The notes: generated by a model from the sequence alone, not told the origin. A stretch of DNA of 64,000 nt from Macrotis lagotis (GCF_037893015.1 NC_133660.1:166410363-166474362), one strand, 5' to 3'. Positions 1 to 51,138 are shown, counted from the first letter of the stretch. Program-made: numbers and translations.

Positions 1-40067
<40,067 letters not shown>

Positions 40068-41098
40068 AAAGCATCATCATTTAGAGAATGAAAAGGATTA
40101 AAGCTGAGGGATACCTCAAAATTTTATCAAGCACCTTTCACAAACTGTTGCAACTGCTTGATACCTTTTCCAGCAGCATCAACAACATGGTGACCAGTAT
40201 ATAGAGTTTTATCAAAACAAGAAATTAAGAACTTGAAAACAAAAGCTCTGAAGGGAAAAAACAATGCTTACTGCCATTACTTCACATAATAACTGTGTAC
40301 AGTTGTAACTTTTTAAAAAATTCTATAAAATAAACTATATGAAAGGAAAAGGGCTAAAAGCGATGCACAGAAATGCATTATTTTCTGCAGCAAGAAAATA
40401 ATTCTAGAGTAGTTGCAATAATGTTTCTCTAATACTGAAACAATGAAAAGCAGGTGGAATGAGGCTGAAATCAAGGCTGGTATATTTTAGCTGAAGACCT
40501 GCAAGATTTCCTGGCTTTCCAGCAATCACAAGCATAATCATCACTCAATACCTAATTATTTTCATGAAGAATGTGCAGTCAGACATCTAAAGAAAAAGAC
40601 TTGTTTGAAAAAGCATTGATTTCTTCATGTTGGAGGATTGCCGTTGTGTGTGGGACTCTTTTGTTGTTTTTGTTTTGTCTGCATAAGGATTTATATGTGT
40701 GAGAGGGTGTATGAATATGTGACAGTCACATTTTCAAAGTATGGATGTTTGTTGATAAAGTCTCAGAGCATGCCTAAAAGAGCACTGCAAATTATTTTTG
40801 AAGAAATTTTATTTTATTAGATCTCTAACTCTTCATAGTGTGTAAATGTTAGGACATTAAATAATATTTTAAAACTGGGCTTTCCCAGAATTTCTAAAAG
40901 AAATAATATATCTGTTAACTTTATTGGAATGCTGCTCAGTTCTCTGATCAGTGCTTATGTTACAATTATTGATAACAACTAACCAAAGTAGCTGCCTGCA
41001 GAGACTTTAAAATGTATATTAAAAGTATATGCTGTCCATCAGCAACTCTCCCTAGAGTTAACTTATTTTATTCTGTAAATATTCTAGAAATTGTATAG

Positions 41099-41104
41099 AA
41101 TAAA
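41099..41104 (+). terminator. FRYL: FRYL possible proximal poly(A) signal
   Basis: AATAAA followed by TTTTTCTTGTACATTTGTG, a U/GU-rich downstream element. It would give a 3'UTR about 0.8 kb shorter. Confidence 0.4.
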
Positions 41105-41907
41105 ACCTGTATTTTTCTTGTACATTTGTGCAATGCACTGTTATACAAGAATAGGTGTACAAAGCTAATGAAAAAATTGTGGCCACTGGTGGTAGAAATA
41201 TGACTTTGCAGATCCTTTTGTCTGCTGAAGAGGTGCAAAGGTATTGATATGTTTATTCAGGATTTATGTGACAACTAAGGAAGCTTGGGCTGCAGAAGAA
41301 AAATAAAATGAAAGGACCACAGAGGATGGATACCAAAACATACAATAGACTTATCCATTGAGTCTGTAGTATAATATGAACTGTACCTGTTGGGGGGTTT
41401 TTTAAAGCATTTTGTAAAAGAAATGAATGTAGTCCCACAATTCCTCTGATTTGAAAGGAACACCTTGTATTTTTTATATGCATCTCTTACCCACTGTGAT
41501 TTTTTTTAAAACCAGGCTCTGTGATTCCAGAGTTTAGAATGTAGAAATGAAATTCTTAGCTTTGCCTTTTCTTGGGGAAAAGGACCCCACCAGAAATGTA
41601 ATTATGCTGAAATGCATTAATTGAAGGCACTGTGCGCGCTCTTGGACTGCTGACTGTAGTTATGTTACCCTTAAAGTTATATAACTGGTCATGGCACATT
41701 CATAATCACTGTATTTTTTGACCCTGATAAAAACTTAATTATTTTGATGGCTTGTTGGTACTGTAGATGGTGTACTTTTAATTATTTAATAACTATTTAC
41801 TGAGGTTAGGTAGTTTTATTTAGTGGTGCATTACACACTTTTATTCACATCATCTCTTACCATTTCCTATTTTTTTCTTTTCCTTTGACCCTTTTTTTTT
41901 TTGTTAA

Positions 41908-41913
41908 AATAAA
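41908..41913 (+). terminator. FRYL: FRYL distal poly(A) signal AATAAA
   Basis: AATAAA about 1.84 kb after the stop, followed within 40 bases by T- and GT-rich sequence. It is the last strong signal before repeat-bearing intergenic DNA. Confidence 0.6.
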
Positions 41914-42334
41914 AACATTATATCTCTTACTCTGTGTATTACTTTGAAAGTTAGGGTTTTAAATAATTTAATGACATAAAAATCTAAGATTTTTGGAAAG
42001 TTAATTTGACTTCATTCCTCTCATGTATCATTTTTAATTTAAAAGATTGCAAAATGGTTTCTTATACCTCACTACAGAGCCACAAATATGTAATTACAAC
42101 CTAATGTTAAACTCACTCAAACTAATGAATTTTGAACAGGATATTTCCAAAGCATAATTTAAAAATCACTTTTTCAAAAACTGCAACAAATTCTTTGAAG
42201 CCATATTAATATCAAAACACTGAATTATTTTTGGTTTCTTTGAACTAAGTAAAATATTACTTAGAGGAATATAACAAATCACTTTCTATTAAATGTGAGT
42301 TTTCAGATTTTGAGGATTTTTTCCTTAAAATTTC

Positions 42335-42508
42335 TTGGGGGGGGGGGCTTAGGTGGCGCAGTGGATAGAGCACCGGCCTTGGAGTCAGGAGTACCTGGGT
42401 TCAAATCTGGCCTCAGACATTTAATAATCACCTAGCTGTGTGGCCTTGGGCAAGCCACTTAACCCCATTTGCCTTCCAAAAACAAAAAACCCAAAAAATA
42501 AAAAAATT
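42335..42508 (+). mobile_element. Young tRNA-derived SINE (WSINE1-like)
   Basis: Follows an 11-base G-run that replaces the usual GGGG start. AAATTTCTTGG and AAAATTCTTGG flank it. Confidence 0.9.
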
Positions 42509-43574
42509 CTTGGTTGGGGAGGAACCCTCAACATTCTAGTATGTTCAGAGAACAGAATTCCAAGGTATTTATAACAGATATAAATAAGCTAAAGCCTAAA
42601 TGACTGACATGAAATGTTAATACAACTATAGAATCAAGCCTCATAAGAGTTAAAAATAGATTTAGATTTACCAGGAAGAAATTTATCTCAAAAAAATAAT
42701 CTATCCCTAGGAAGTATGCCCCATCCCCACTCCCAATGATCTTTTTCCTTCTGTTACTAATCTTCTCTCAGAGAATTTTGTGCAACATTTTAATAGACAA
42801 AGACTATCCTGATATAAAGGCTAGGGGCCATTGCTACCTTTAGTAGTTAGAAGCACTAGTAACTTCCAGATGACTGGAAAGTGATGCAAGCTTGAGAATG
42901 AAACAGTCTGTTCACAGGTATCCTCCTTCAAATGAAGCTTTCAAAAATCCTGTATGAATTCAAAGTGAAAGTTTTTGATCTAATTCTAACTGCCAAAATT
43001 CTTGAGAAATGGTTGAAGACTTAAGTTGGAAGAGATATTACAAAAGGTGTCCTGAGAAAAAACAAGAATGATTTAGCATGGTATGAAAAACCAAATAACT
43101 AATTCTGTAGAACCGAAAAACAAACTCATTGGTTTTGCAAAAGAATAAAAATCATTTTATTCACAAAATTAGAGAAATTATTTTGAAAGTGAATTAACAT
43201 TGACTCATCAAACTGGAATTTTAATTCTGATAGTGAGCTATACTACAAACTATCAAAGAAATTGGTAACTGGGAAATCACTTTTTACCAAAAAAAGTCAT
43301 AAATTCTCAAAATGTATACTAACTATATGAAGTTGTCTTTGTTAGGTCAATAAGTAGTCATTCCTGTAAATTTCTTTTCAGTAAAATATGAACCTCATAA
43401 GTACACATAATCTTGTGTCCCTTATTTTCTGTTATATAACTATTTCTTGAGCCTTTTGCTGCCCTAGTAAATTTCATCCAAGTTGCTTGCTACAGAAGCA
43501 GAAAACTGTCAATTATTCACTTTATTTTAGTCAACATTCAAAGCAAATGGTGAAATAGCTTAAAGGATCAATTG

Positions 43575-43724
43575 AGGGTGGCTAGGTGGTGCAGTGGATA
43601 GAGCACCGGCTCTGGAGACAGGAGTACCTGAGTTCAAATGTGGCTTCAGATACTTAATAATTACCTAGCTGTGTGGCCATGGGCAAGCCACTTAACCCCA
43701 TTGCAAAAACCTAAAAAAAAAAAA
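43575..43724 (+). mobile_element. Young tRNA-derived SINE (WSINE1-like)
   Basis: Copy starting GGGTGGCTAGGTGGTGCAG, flanked on both sides by ATCAATTGA. Confidence 0.9.
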
Positions 43725-45167
43725 ATCAATTGAACCCGTGCACTGATTGGGAATCATGCAAACTTGTTTTATTGTTAATTTTCCAATATTTTATTTTTAA
43801 AAATTCTCAAAAGTATTTCCTCAATTGTTAAATGGGGATAACCTGTCACAGAGTTCTTGTAAGGATCAAAGAAGTTATCTGTAAAGCACTTTGGTGCTGA
43901 ATAAATTCCTCCTGCTTCACTTCAAATCACCAGAGTATAGTTGTTAGTATAACAATATCACAGACCTCTAGTCAAAATGGCTCGGAGTTAAGACTATGAA
44001 CAAACTTTTTTTAAAGCATTTAAAATTAGAAAATGTGTTTCCTTTTCCTACTCCTTGGTCTCTACCAATAATAAAGAAGCTGCAAGATGACTACAGAATC
44101 ATAATACCAAATATAACAAGGAAGACATCCAGGAACCTGTGAGGAGTTGTAGAATGCTCGTTCTGTCAATACAATCCTTCAACCATCAACTCTTCCAGTG
44201 CGAGTCTTGGGGGGGAGGGGTCTGGCACTGAAAGATGGTCACTTGCCCAAAGTCACAACCAGGGTGGCACTGGCATTTAAAACCCAGATTTTTCTTATAC
44301 AAAGAATAATCAGCATCCAGTAAAGATTTTAACAGGTTTTCCTTTTAGGTTTTTGCCCTAGGTCATTCAGTTAAAAAAAGTATAAAGTGCCTATTATATG
44401 TCTGGCACTATCATGGGCTTTTTATCACAATACAGAAAGCTTATTTCTAAATATTAATCCCAAACAGTTTAAACCATCCTTTTGCACTGTTTTCTGATTT
44501 AAACTGTCCAGCTATTTATCTCATCTTCACCAAAGAACTGTTTTGCATTTGAAATTTCATGAAAATCTTGTTTGTTGCATTTCCATCAAACAGACAATAC
44601 TGTGAACATTTATTTGTTAAGTGCCTACTATGGGTCTCAGTCAAGATAAAACAGTTTGTCCTCCAGAAATTAGTTCTAGTAAAGGGATAAAACCTCATCA
44701 GATAGTTATCACTGTAATATTACCCAAGTACATTACAATTGCCAAAGAAAAAAGTGATGAGAGGAATAATTAATATTCACATTTTACAATCTGAAAGAGT
44801 TTTTTTCTACAAAACCCTTTGAGGCAATAGGTACTGGGAAAGACAATGAGGTTTTCTTTGGAGTTGGGTTTGAAGGGACTTGAGGAAATTAAATAAGCAA
44901 AGGACTGAATAACAGACACAGAAGCATTCGAGAGCCCTTTTGCAGGCCTGAGAAGTCAAATTTGACTCCAGCATAAAGACAACTGTAGAGGAACTTAAGA
45001 GTTTGAGTTTTACCTGGGCAAAGGGGCGACGTTTGAAAATATTTTGATTCAAGCACAAGAGGTCACTCTGGCAACAGCAGGGAGGCTAGGATAGAATTTG
45101 CCCTTCATGTTTTTATGGTCTAAAAATCTTTAATGTAAACCAAAGACAAGTAAATATTCTTAGAAAT

Positions 45168-45335
45168 AGGGCTGGCTAGGCAGTGAGTAGAGCACCAGCC
45201 CTGGAGTCAGGAGCACCTGAGTTCAAATCTGGCCTCAAGACACTTAATAATTACCTAGCTGTGTGGCCTTGGGCAAGCCACTTAACCCCATTTGCCTTGC
45301 AAAAACCTTAAAAAAGCCATAACAAAAAAAAATTA
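45168..45335 (+). mobile_element. Young tRNA-derived SINE (WSINE1-like)
   Basis: GGGCTGGCTAGGCAGTGAGTAG start, with a short deletion in the A-box region; A-rich tail. It is the last young SINE in the window. Confidence 0.88.
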
Positions 45336-45487
45336 TTATTGAACATGTTTCAGTGTGAGTTATATTTAAAATAAAAATTTCACCTTTATGTTACAGTAAT
45401 TTTTAGAAGCAAATTAAGCTTTCAATTATGTTTTTTAGTGTAAGAAACTGGAACAGAAAAGAACCCCCACCCATATCTCAATTCTGC

Positions 45488-45716
45488 TGTTCAGTTGAAT
45501 TCAGCTCACTACTCCACTTGGGGTTATCTTGGCAGAGATCCTGGAATGATTTGCCATTTCCTTCACCAGCTTATTTTGCAGATAAGGAAACTTAAGCAAG
45601 CAGGGTAAAGCAACTTGCCCTGGGTCACATAGCTAGTTTAGGTGTCTAAGGCCAAATTTGAAACTCCTGACTCCAGGACTGACCCTCTATCCACTACTGA
45701 GCCATCCAGATGCCCA
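45488..45716 (-). mobile_element. MAR1-like SINE relic, antisense
   Basis: CTTGGCAGAGATCCTGGAATG, CCATTTCCTTCACCAGCTTA and ACTGACCCTCTATCCACTACTG read as the reverse of the MAR1-type SINE. Confidence 0.65.
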
Positions 45717-47144
45717 CCTCAATTCAATAATAAAAATCACCATGTATGAACACATAGAGAAGTCATTGTCCTCATATGCTGCATATAGTAGTTTACCAGT
45801 GTCATAGCCCTTATATGGTAGACCAGGATGATAAATGACTACAAAAGTCAGTATTTGAGGTGGGATTACATGCCATTCAAGTCTTATAAATTGTTGAATT
45901 AGTTTCTCTTGGGGGGGGGATGAGGAGTTATAGTTGAAATAAGGAATACAACAAAAGTCTGATCTTATGACAAGTCTTATTCAAAAGAATAATAGACTTA
46001 ACATCACACCAAATCTCAGTCAGTCCTCAGGATTTGATCATTTAAGGTTGATAGGTTTTTTAAAAAAATTTCAATAGCTCTAGCTTTACAGTTTTATATA
46101 GTATGGTTTGTGAGCAAAGAAATAAAGGAGCCGGAGGATGAAAGAAGAAATTGGAATTTTAGCTACACACCTGAAGCTGGCTTCTACACCCATTCCTCCC
46201 TCTTCCAAGTCACTCTAGTTTCTTAATACAATTAATAAAAATGTGTTAATGACATTCCTTTTATATATTGTTTCTTAAAAAGTATTCAAAAGCATCTCTA
46301 AATCAGTTTCTACTGTGAAAGCTGTAACTGACTTTTGTAAAGCAAAGAATTCATTTGCAATATTAGCCCCATTAAATTTCTATTTTGTCAATTTGGTTTT
46401 TAGCATATAATCTTCTTAAAAGAATTTAAAAAATTATAGCTACTTAGTTGCATTACCATTCTTCCAACTTGGGTTTCCAAAGTCATTCCTAGCCAAAGGA
46501 AACAAGTTTCGTTATCTTAGGTTGTTGGATTACTATTTTCAGTTAAGATTAATAAAACTTTTCTGATTTTCTATATTTCATTTTCATTTAATTACTTCAT
46601 GTGAACATTAAAAATAGAAGATACTCATTATGTTTAAGTTTAAATTTCACTTCACTTAAGTTACCAAGACCTCATACCTTTGCCCTCAATATTTAACATG
46701 AAATTTTTTTAAAAAAATTGCACATTTTTATCTGGTTAGATCACATTCAACATCTAGTACAGTCAGGAATATTTTTTCCTTAGCTTCCAAAGAGATACAC
46801 TTTGGCTACTGGCTGACTTTAAATGCTTTTTCTTTTTTAATTTTCCATACTCACCAGAAAAATTTTGAAGAAAAGAAGCTGATTTTCCCCTTCCCCAGAA
46901 TCGAATTCTTATTTATAGATTTAAATGTATCACAAATAAGTAGCTTTAGGTTTTTCTTTTAGATCTACATTTTATTCCCAAGTAACTGTTGTCGATGGTT
47001 TATTTCTGTACAAAAGCTTAAATTCTTGTAATCATGCAACATGAATTATATTTTTTCCTCCTAATTCGATTTTTGTTTTCTTGGAATGGAAAATTTTAAA
47101 AGCAAAACAAGACCTCAATAATGTATATACTGTTTTGTAATACC

Positions 47145-47150
47145 TTTATT
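47145..47150 (-). terminator. ZAR1: ZAR1 poly(A) signal
   Basis: TTTATT on the + strand reads AATAAA on the - strand, about 125 bases after the ZAR1 stop. The result is a short 3'UTR. It is the first such signal downstream. Confidence 0.6.
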
Positions 47151-47272
47151 ATTAAAGGATCTATCAAGTTTTCCTGCTATTTTGATTAGTCTTAATATAG
47201 GAAAAGGAAAATAGTAAACAAAAGCTCATGTCTGCAGAAATTACATCTATAACTCTTTACATATTCATTCAC

Positions 47273-47416
47273 TTAAATAATATATTTGAAGCTGAAGGTG
47301 CTGTCACAGGAGAGGCGTTTGCCTTTGCACCTCCCGCACAAATCCTGACGATGAGGTCTTTTGGGATCCACATGTCGAAGTTTCACAGGGCAGGAGCATC
47401 TTGTCTGTTTACAACT
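47273..47416 (-). CDS. ZAR1: ZAR1 exon 4 with stop (47 codons plus TAA)
   Basis: Acceptor TTTCCCTCAG. Encodes SCKQTRCSCPVKLRHVDPKR and ends LSCDSTFSFKYII before TAA at 47275-47273. It holds the remaining zinc-ligand cysteines and the conserved basic stretch. Confidence 0.96.
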   Translation of the reverse strand, partial: SCKQTRCSCPVKLRHVDPKRPHRQDLCGRCKGKRLSCDSTFSFKYII

Positions 47417-50044
47417 CTGAGGGAAAAAAAATGTAGAGTACTATGTTCCAAAATTGAATCAGAAGATTATGGAGTCTTGGTGATAGGAATATGGCATAGA
47501 AGCTAGCCCCATAACCACAGAATTTAGGAGTTGGAAGGGAATTCAGAGCTCATCTTTCTAATCAACAATTCTTTCTACAAACACCCCCAAATAGTTAACT
47601 TTCTTCTAAGTTAGCATCCAAATAAAGTTAGGTTTTCTTAACCTTCTAAGGCAATGCCCTTCCTCTTGATCTCTTGTGATTCCATAACGAAAACTAGCTA
47701 TCAAGTTAGCTTCTTTTTAAAAATCAAGTATACCAAGAAAACCTGGATCACACCTGGTACATCCCCTATTTAAGATCCCAAAAGAAAAGAAAGACTTTTT
47801 AACCTGACAGGCGATATCCTCCACTCGGTATGGGTTATATGACTTTTGACAAGTTCTGCAAAACTGCTTGAAGTAGACCTAATACAACAAAGATTTTAAG
47901 CTAAGTATGTCCTACCTTCCCCCACCCCCACCCCCACCCCAACCTTGACACTTTAAGTTAGAAGGACACCAGTTACATCGATCTTCTTACCTTATTGGTT
48001 CCCTGAACGCACCATACATAGGCACTTTCCCATCGAATGTTGCAGTCTTTGCAGTGATAATAGCCATATTTTTGCTCCAAGAACTAAAAAATAATATTAT
48101 AACAGGCATAAAGTCATAATATCCATATTTTTCTCATTTCAGAAACCATGATACAAGTTAAAATTAACTTTTTAATACTCTGGGATTAGAAGGTCAATTA
48201 CATAACATTCTACAAACCAAAGGAAAAGAGAACATGAACTGTTTCTACAGACCTACATAGTAATGAAGAAATAACTAATCATTTAAACAAGTAAAAAAGT
48301 ATAATTTTAGGGACTCAAAGTAGACAAGAGTGGACTAGTTTGAAAGACCAGATGACAGATATTCTTGAGGGCCAAAGGGAGCAGAGAAGCTGAAAAAGAC
48401 ATAAACTTTTGTAGTTTGGTATTCATTTTAAGGAAAAGAAATGAAGCCCTTCATAAACCCATTAAGAAAGCAGGATTCCTATGTTAAAAGATGCTCTTCT
48501 ACACTTTTATTTGTATGAGACTTAGAATTCCATTTTCAAAACCCCAGAAAGCATTCAGTTCCATATGTCTCTGAGCCAAAATTGCCTCTATGTTCAGCAT
48601 TCTCAACAACCAGTCAGCTTTTCCCAATGAAAAGAAATTGGTTATTCCCCCAGGAAATCGTGAACATGGATAATCAACAATAGCGACTAATACAGATGAC
48701 CTACTCTTGACATTTGCTTAAAGGATATGAAGAACTAATAAAAAAAAAAAACTTGGAATCATTCATTTAAGGCCAACCAGAGTAATTGTGAGACTCAAAA
48801 GTTTAAGATTGCCTAGAACACAAGACCCCTCACCAGGTGCCAGGGCTTTTGACATCACCTGAACTTTCTTCTCAATAGTTTCTCTCTTATCTAGTATCTT
48901 TGCTCTCCTTGGAAGGGGAAGTAAATATAATTTGGAGATTCCTGGTCTTCATTTGAAGAAAGAAAAGAGGGTTTGCTAAGTGTAAGAACGTATCAGACCA
49001 CTCTTCTGCCTCACAAAAGGAACCTCCTCACTCTTTATCTTCGATTTCTTTTCTCCTCTCACCATCGCTGCATCTCACCTCCAAAAGGTACCAGTAGCCA
49101 CAGTAAATGGCTGGACCAGCTGCCAGTTTGCCGCTACAATCAGGAACTGTGTTAGGCCCCAAACCTGAATTTATTTGTTTAAATGCAAGAAAATTCTGTC
49201 GAGCCCTTTCATCCTCCTTTTTCTGTGAAAGGCCCAAGCTGCCTCACGGTCTGAATCTCTCTTCTCTTCTAGGGGCAGGGGAGGGCGCCGCGCGCCCCAC
49301 CTGGAAGGCGCCCCACCTGGAAGGCCCCCCACCTGGAAGGCCCCCCACCTGGAAGCGCAGCCGCGCCTTGCCCTGCCCGGGGCTCTGCGGCCGCGGGGCC
49401 TCGGCCTCCTCCTCGGGCTCCTCGACGGGCTCTCCGTCCTTCGGGCCATCGGGCCGGGGCTCCGGGGCGCCCTCCCCGCCCTCCCCGCGCTGCGGCCCCG
49501 GCCCCGGCCCCGGCCCCGGCGGCTCCGCGGCCCCGGGCGCCCCTCCGGCCGGGGGCGCCTCCCCCGCGGGGTCCCCGGCCTCGGCCTCCTCCACGAAGGC
49601 GGCGAGGCGGCGCGAGACCACGGGCGAGTAGACGGCGACGGAGCGCGGGAAGCGCGCGGGGCGCGGGGCGGCGGGCGGCGCGGGGTCCCCGGGCTCCCGG
49701 CCCCGGCGCCCCAGGGTGCGGCGGCCCAGCGAGCACTGCACCGAGGCGTCCCGGCGCGGGTTCACCTGCACGGCCGCGTCGCGGGTGCCGGCCTTGCGCG
49801 GCCGCGGGGCCAGGCCCGGGTTCATGTGCGACAGCACGGCCATGAGCTGCGCCCGCTGGTAGCCGTCCAGGTACTCGGCCGCCGTCAGCCCGCAGCCCGG
49901 GAGCGCGGCCCCCGCGCCCGCCCGGGCCCGCCAGCCGCCGCCCGCCGAGCCCTTGGCCTTGGCCCCCGGCGCGTAGGGGAAGGAGCAGGGCCCGTAGGGC
50001 GGGTACATGTAGCCGTCCAGCCCGTCGTCCGCCAGGGCCGCCAT
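47273..50044 (-). CDS. ZAR1: ZAR1, zygote arrest 1, gene-level span
   Basis: Four coding exons on the - strand: 50044-49349, 48083-47991, 47878-47804 and 47416-47273. They give 335 residues with the innermost exon-1 donor. The N-terminus MAALADDGLDGYMYPPYGPC and the block VQVNPRRDASVQCSLGRRTL are ZAR1 hallmarks. The C-terminal 100 residues form the cysteine-rich 3CxxC-type zinc domain (HCKDC, CRTCQ, SCKQTRCSC, CGRCKGK, ending FSFKYII). ZAR1 is a maternal factor of oocytes: its C-terminal domain binds zinc and the 3'UTRs of stored mRNAs and controls their translation before zygotic activation. The middle is Pro/Gly/Glu-rich and disordered. The gene lies tail to tail with FRYL and downstream of SLC10A4, as in human. 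It appears intact. Confidence 0.96.
47804..47878 (-). CDS. ZAR1: ZAR1 exon 3 (25 codons)
   Basis: Encodes VYFKQFCRTCQKSYNPYRVE then DIACQ, with the second CxxC pair. Acceptor TTGTATTAG; the donor GTTAAA is weak. The intron before it is only 112 nt and G-rich in the transcript. Confidence 0.95.
47917..47943 (-). repeat. ZAR1: G-tract cluster in ZAR1 intron 2
   Basis: The transcript strand reads four G-runs of four or five separated by single T. They lie inside a 112-nt intron and could fold as a G-quadruplex or act as intronic splicing enhancers. Confidence 0.7.
47991..48083 (-). CDS. ZAR1: ZAR1 exon 2 (31 codons)
   Basis: Acceptor TTTTTTAG, donor GTAAGA. Encodes FLEQKYGYYHCKDCNIRWES and ends AYVWCVQGTNK, carrying the first CxxC pair of the zinc domain. 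Confidence 0.96.
49301..49353 (-). repeat. ZAR1: 16-bp tandem repeat carrying four 5' splice sites, ZAR1 exon 1 end
   Basis: On the - strand the unit GTGGGGGGCCTTCCAG repeats three times directly after exon 1. CAG|GTGGGG therefore occurs four times, with last exonic bases 49349, 49333, 49317 and 49301. The 16-base step shifts frame; only the first and fourth donors keep exon 2 in frame, the fourth adding 16 residues. Confidence 0.9.
49349..50044 (-). CDS. ZAR1: ZAR1 exon 1 coding part (232 codons)
   Basis: ATG at 50044 in context CGCACATGG starts MAALADDGLDGYMYPPYGPC. A basic conserved block (DAAVQVNPRRDASVQCSLGR) follows near residues 88-107, then a low-complexity Pro/Gly/Glu stretch. I end the exon at 49349 because RLRFQ joins FLEQKYGYYHCKDC, the junction known in other mammals. 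The GC content is extreme, unlike the AT-rich surroundings. Three further identical donors follow at 16-base steps. Confidence 0.92.
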
Positions 50045-50076
50045 GTGCGCGGCCCGGCCCGGCCCGCCGCTCCCGC

Positions 50077-50084
50077 CCTAAATA
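50077..50084 (-). promoter_or_regulatory. ZAR1: TATA-like element upstream of ZAR1
   Basis: The - strand reads TATTTAGG, the only AT-rich patch in the promoter, about 35 bases before the ATG. If used as a TATA box, transcription would start close to the ATG and leave a very short leader. Function is inferred. Confidence 0.4.
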
Positions 50085-50124
50085 GCGGGCCTGCGGGGGC
50101 GGCCCGCCCACCCCTCGTTAGCCG

Positions 50125-50440
50125 GGGAGGTCCGGCCCGGGGAAGCCCGTCGGGGTCGGCGAGGCGGGGCCGGGGCGGGGCCAGGGCGGGGCCGGGGGCG
50201 CGGCCCGCCTGGGAGGTCCGGCCCGGGGAAGCCCGTCGGGGCCGGCGAGGCGGGGCCGGGGCGGGGCCAGGGCGGGGCCGGGGGCGCGGCCCGCCTGGGA
50301 GGTCCGGCCCGGGGAAGCCCGTCGGGGCGGGCGAGGCGGGGCCGGGCCGGGGCCGGGGGCGCGGCCCGCCTGGGAGGTCCGGCCGGCCCGGGGAAGCCCG
50401 TCGGGGCGGGCGAGGCGGGGCCGGGCCGGGCCGGAGTTGT
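50125..50440. repeat. GC-rich minisatellite, about 4 copies of 86/75 bp, upstream of ZAR1
   Basis: Units begin GGGAGGTCCGGCC at 50125, 50211, 50297 and 50372, giving periods of 86, 86 and 75 bases. Each unit holds AAGCCCGTCGGGG and several GGGGCGGGG or GGGGCCGGGG boxes of Sp1/KLF type. It starts about 80 bases upstream of the ZAR1 ATG, inside the CpG island. The last unit lacks an internal segment. Confidence 0.9.
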
Positions 50441-50531
50441 GTGGCTTGGGCGGACCAAGGGGCGCACTCGGACCTGGGCCCGGAGAGCCCGGGCCTGGGG
50501 GCTGCAGCCCGAGGGAGGGCTCCTGAGGCGC

Positions 50532-50537
50532 CACGTG
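50532..50537. promoter_or_regulatory. CACGTG E-box upstream of ZAR1
   Basis: Palindromic E-box about 490 bases before the ZAR1 ATG, beside the minisatellite. Oocyte genes are known targets of the E-box factor FIGLA, but a single six-base match is weak evidence. Confidence 0.25.
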
Positions 50538-51138
50538 CTCCCCGCCCTCCCCAAGGGCCCACCCTTCTGGAGGCGTAATGAGCCGGCGGCATCTGGCCCC
50601 AGGGAGCCTCAGGTAGAGGTGTGCCGCGCTCCTTCCACTATCTAGTTCCCGCCCATCGAATCTTAATTCAGTGTTTAGTATCCAGGGGAAAAAATACCAG
50701 TAAAAGTAATAAGAGGCATTGGAATGTCTTTACTCATTTTTCTACCGTTTAACATTAGGCTGAGCAGATAGACATCGTCACTGTTAACCGACGAGCTTAA
50801 CTCTGAGTACAAGACTGATCCTACATTTGTTATAATGAATACAGGGAATTCGATTATGTTGTTACAAATATAGCTCATTTTTACTCACGGTGCACCAGCT
50901 TTTAATGTCTGATAACTCCCCATTTTAAGAGAATAATATAACAGGCAACAACAAAGGCCTGAACACATTCACTTCACTTCAACTTCACGTTGGTAATCTG
51001 TTGTACAAGTTGTGACATTGAATGTACTTTTCTAAATTTGAGGAAATGTTTATAGGTGACAGTACTGAAATCGTGTTCATCTCAGAATGGAAAGGGTACT
51101 ATGGTTATATGGAGAAGAATCCTGCTAGACAGAAGCCA

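Larger units (their letters stand above)
40068..41935 (+). other. FRYL: FRYL 3' untranslated region
   Basis: AT-rich, repeat-poor sequence after the stop. Three AATAAA-type signals are seen: near 40328, at 41099-41104 and at 41908-41913. The last is followed by T/GT-rich sequence and fits the distal cleavage site; 41099 could be a shorter alternative. A Pumilio-type TGTAAATA is at 41074-41081, just before the middle signal. The exact cleavage site is inferred. Confidence 0.7.
41936..47129. other. FRYL-ZAR1 intergenic region
   Basis: Tail-to-tail spacer of about 5.2 kb. It holds three young SINEs, a MAR1-like relic, a MIR 3' half near 43800-43910, a short antisense MIR piece near 44230-44290 and an old repeat at about 44570-45080. 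No gene, promoter or RNA gene is recognised. Confidence 0.6.
49260..50560. promoter_or_regulatory. ZAR1: CpG island over ZAR1 exon 1 and promoter
   Basis: A sharply bounded block of very high G+C with dense CpG in an otherwise AT-rich window. It covers all of ZAR1 exon 1, its start and about 500 bases upstream, including a tandem GC-box repeat. It is the only CpG island I see. Long open frames on both strands here result from GC richness and are not extra genes. Confidence 0.9.

Noticed and set aside
49107-50592. Several long open frames on both strands (up to 280 codons) in the GC-rich block
   Set aside because: They overlap ZAR1 exon 1 in other frames or the GC-box minisatellite. Stop codons are rare in GC-rich DNA, and the peptides are Gly/Pro/Arg/Ala low complexity without homology I recognise.
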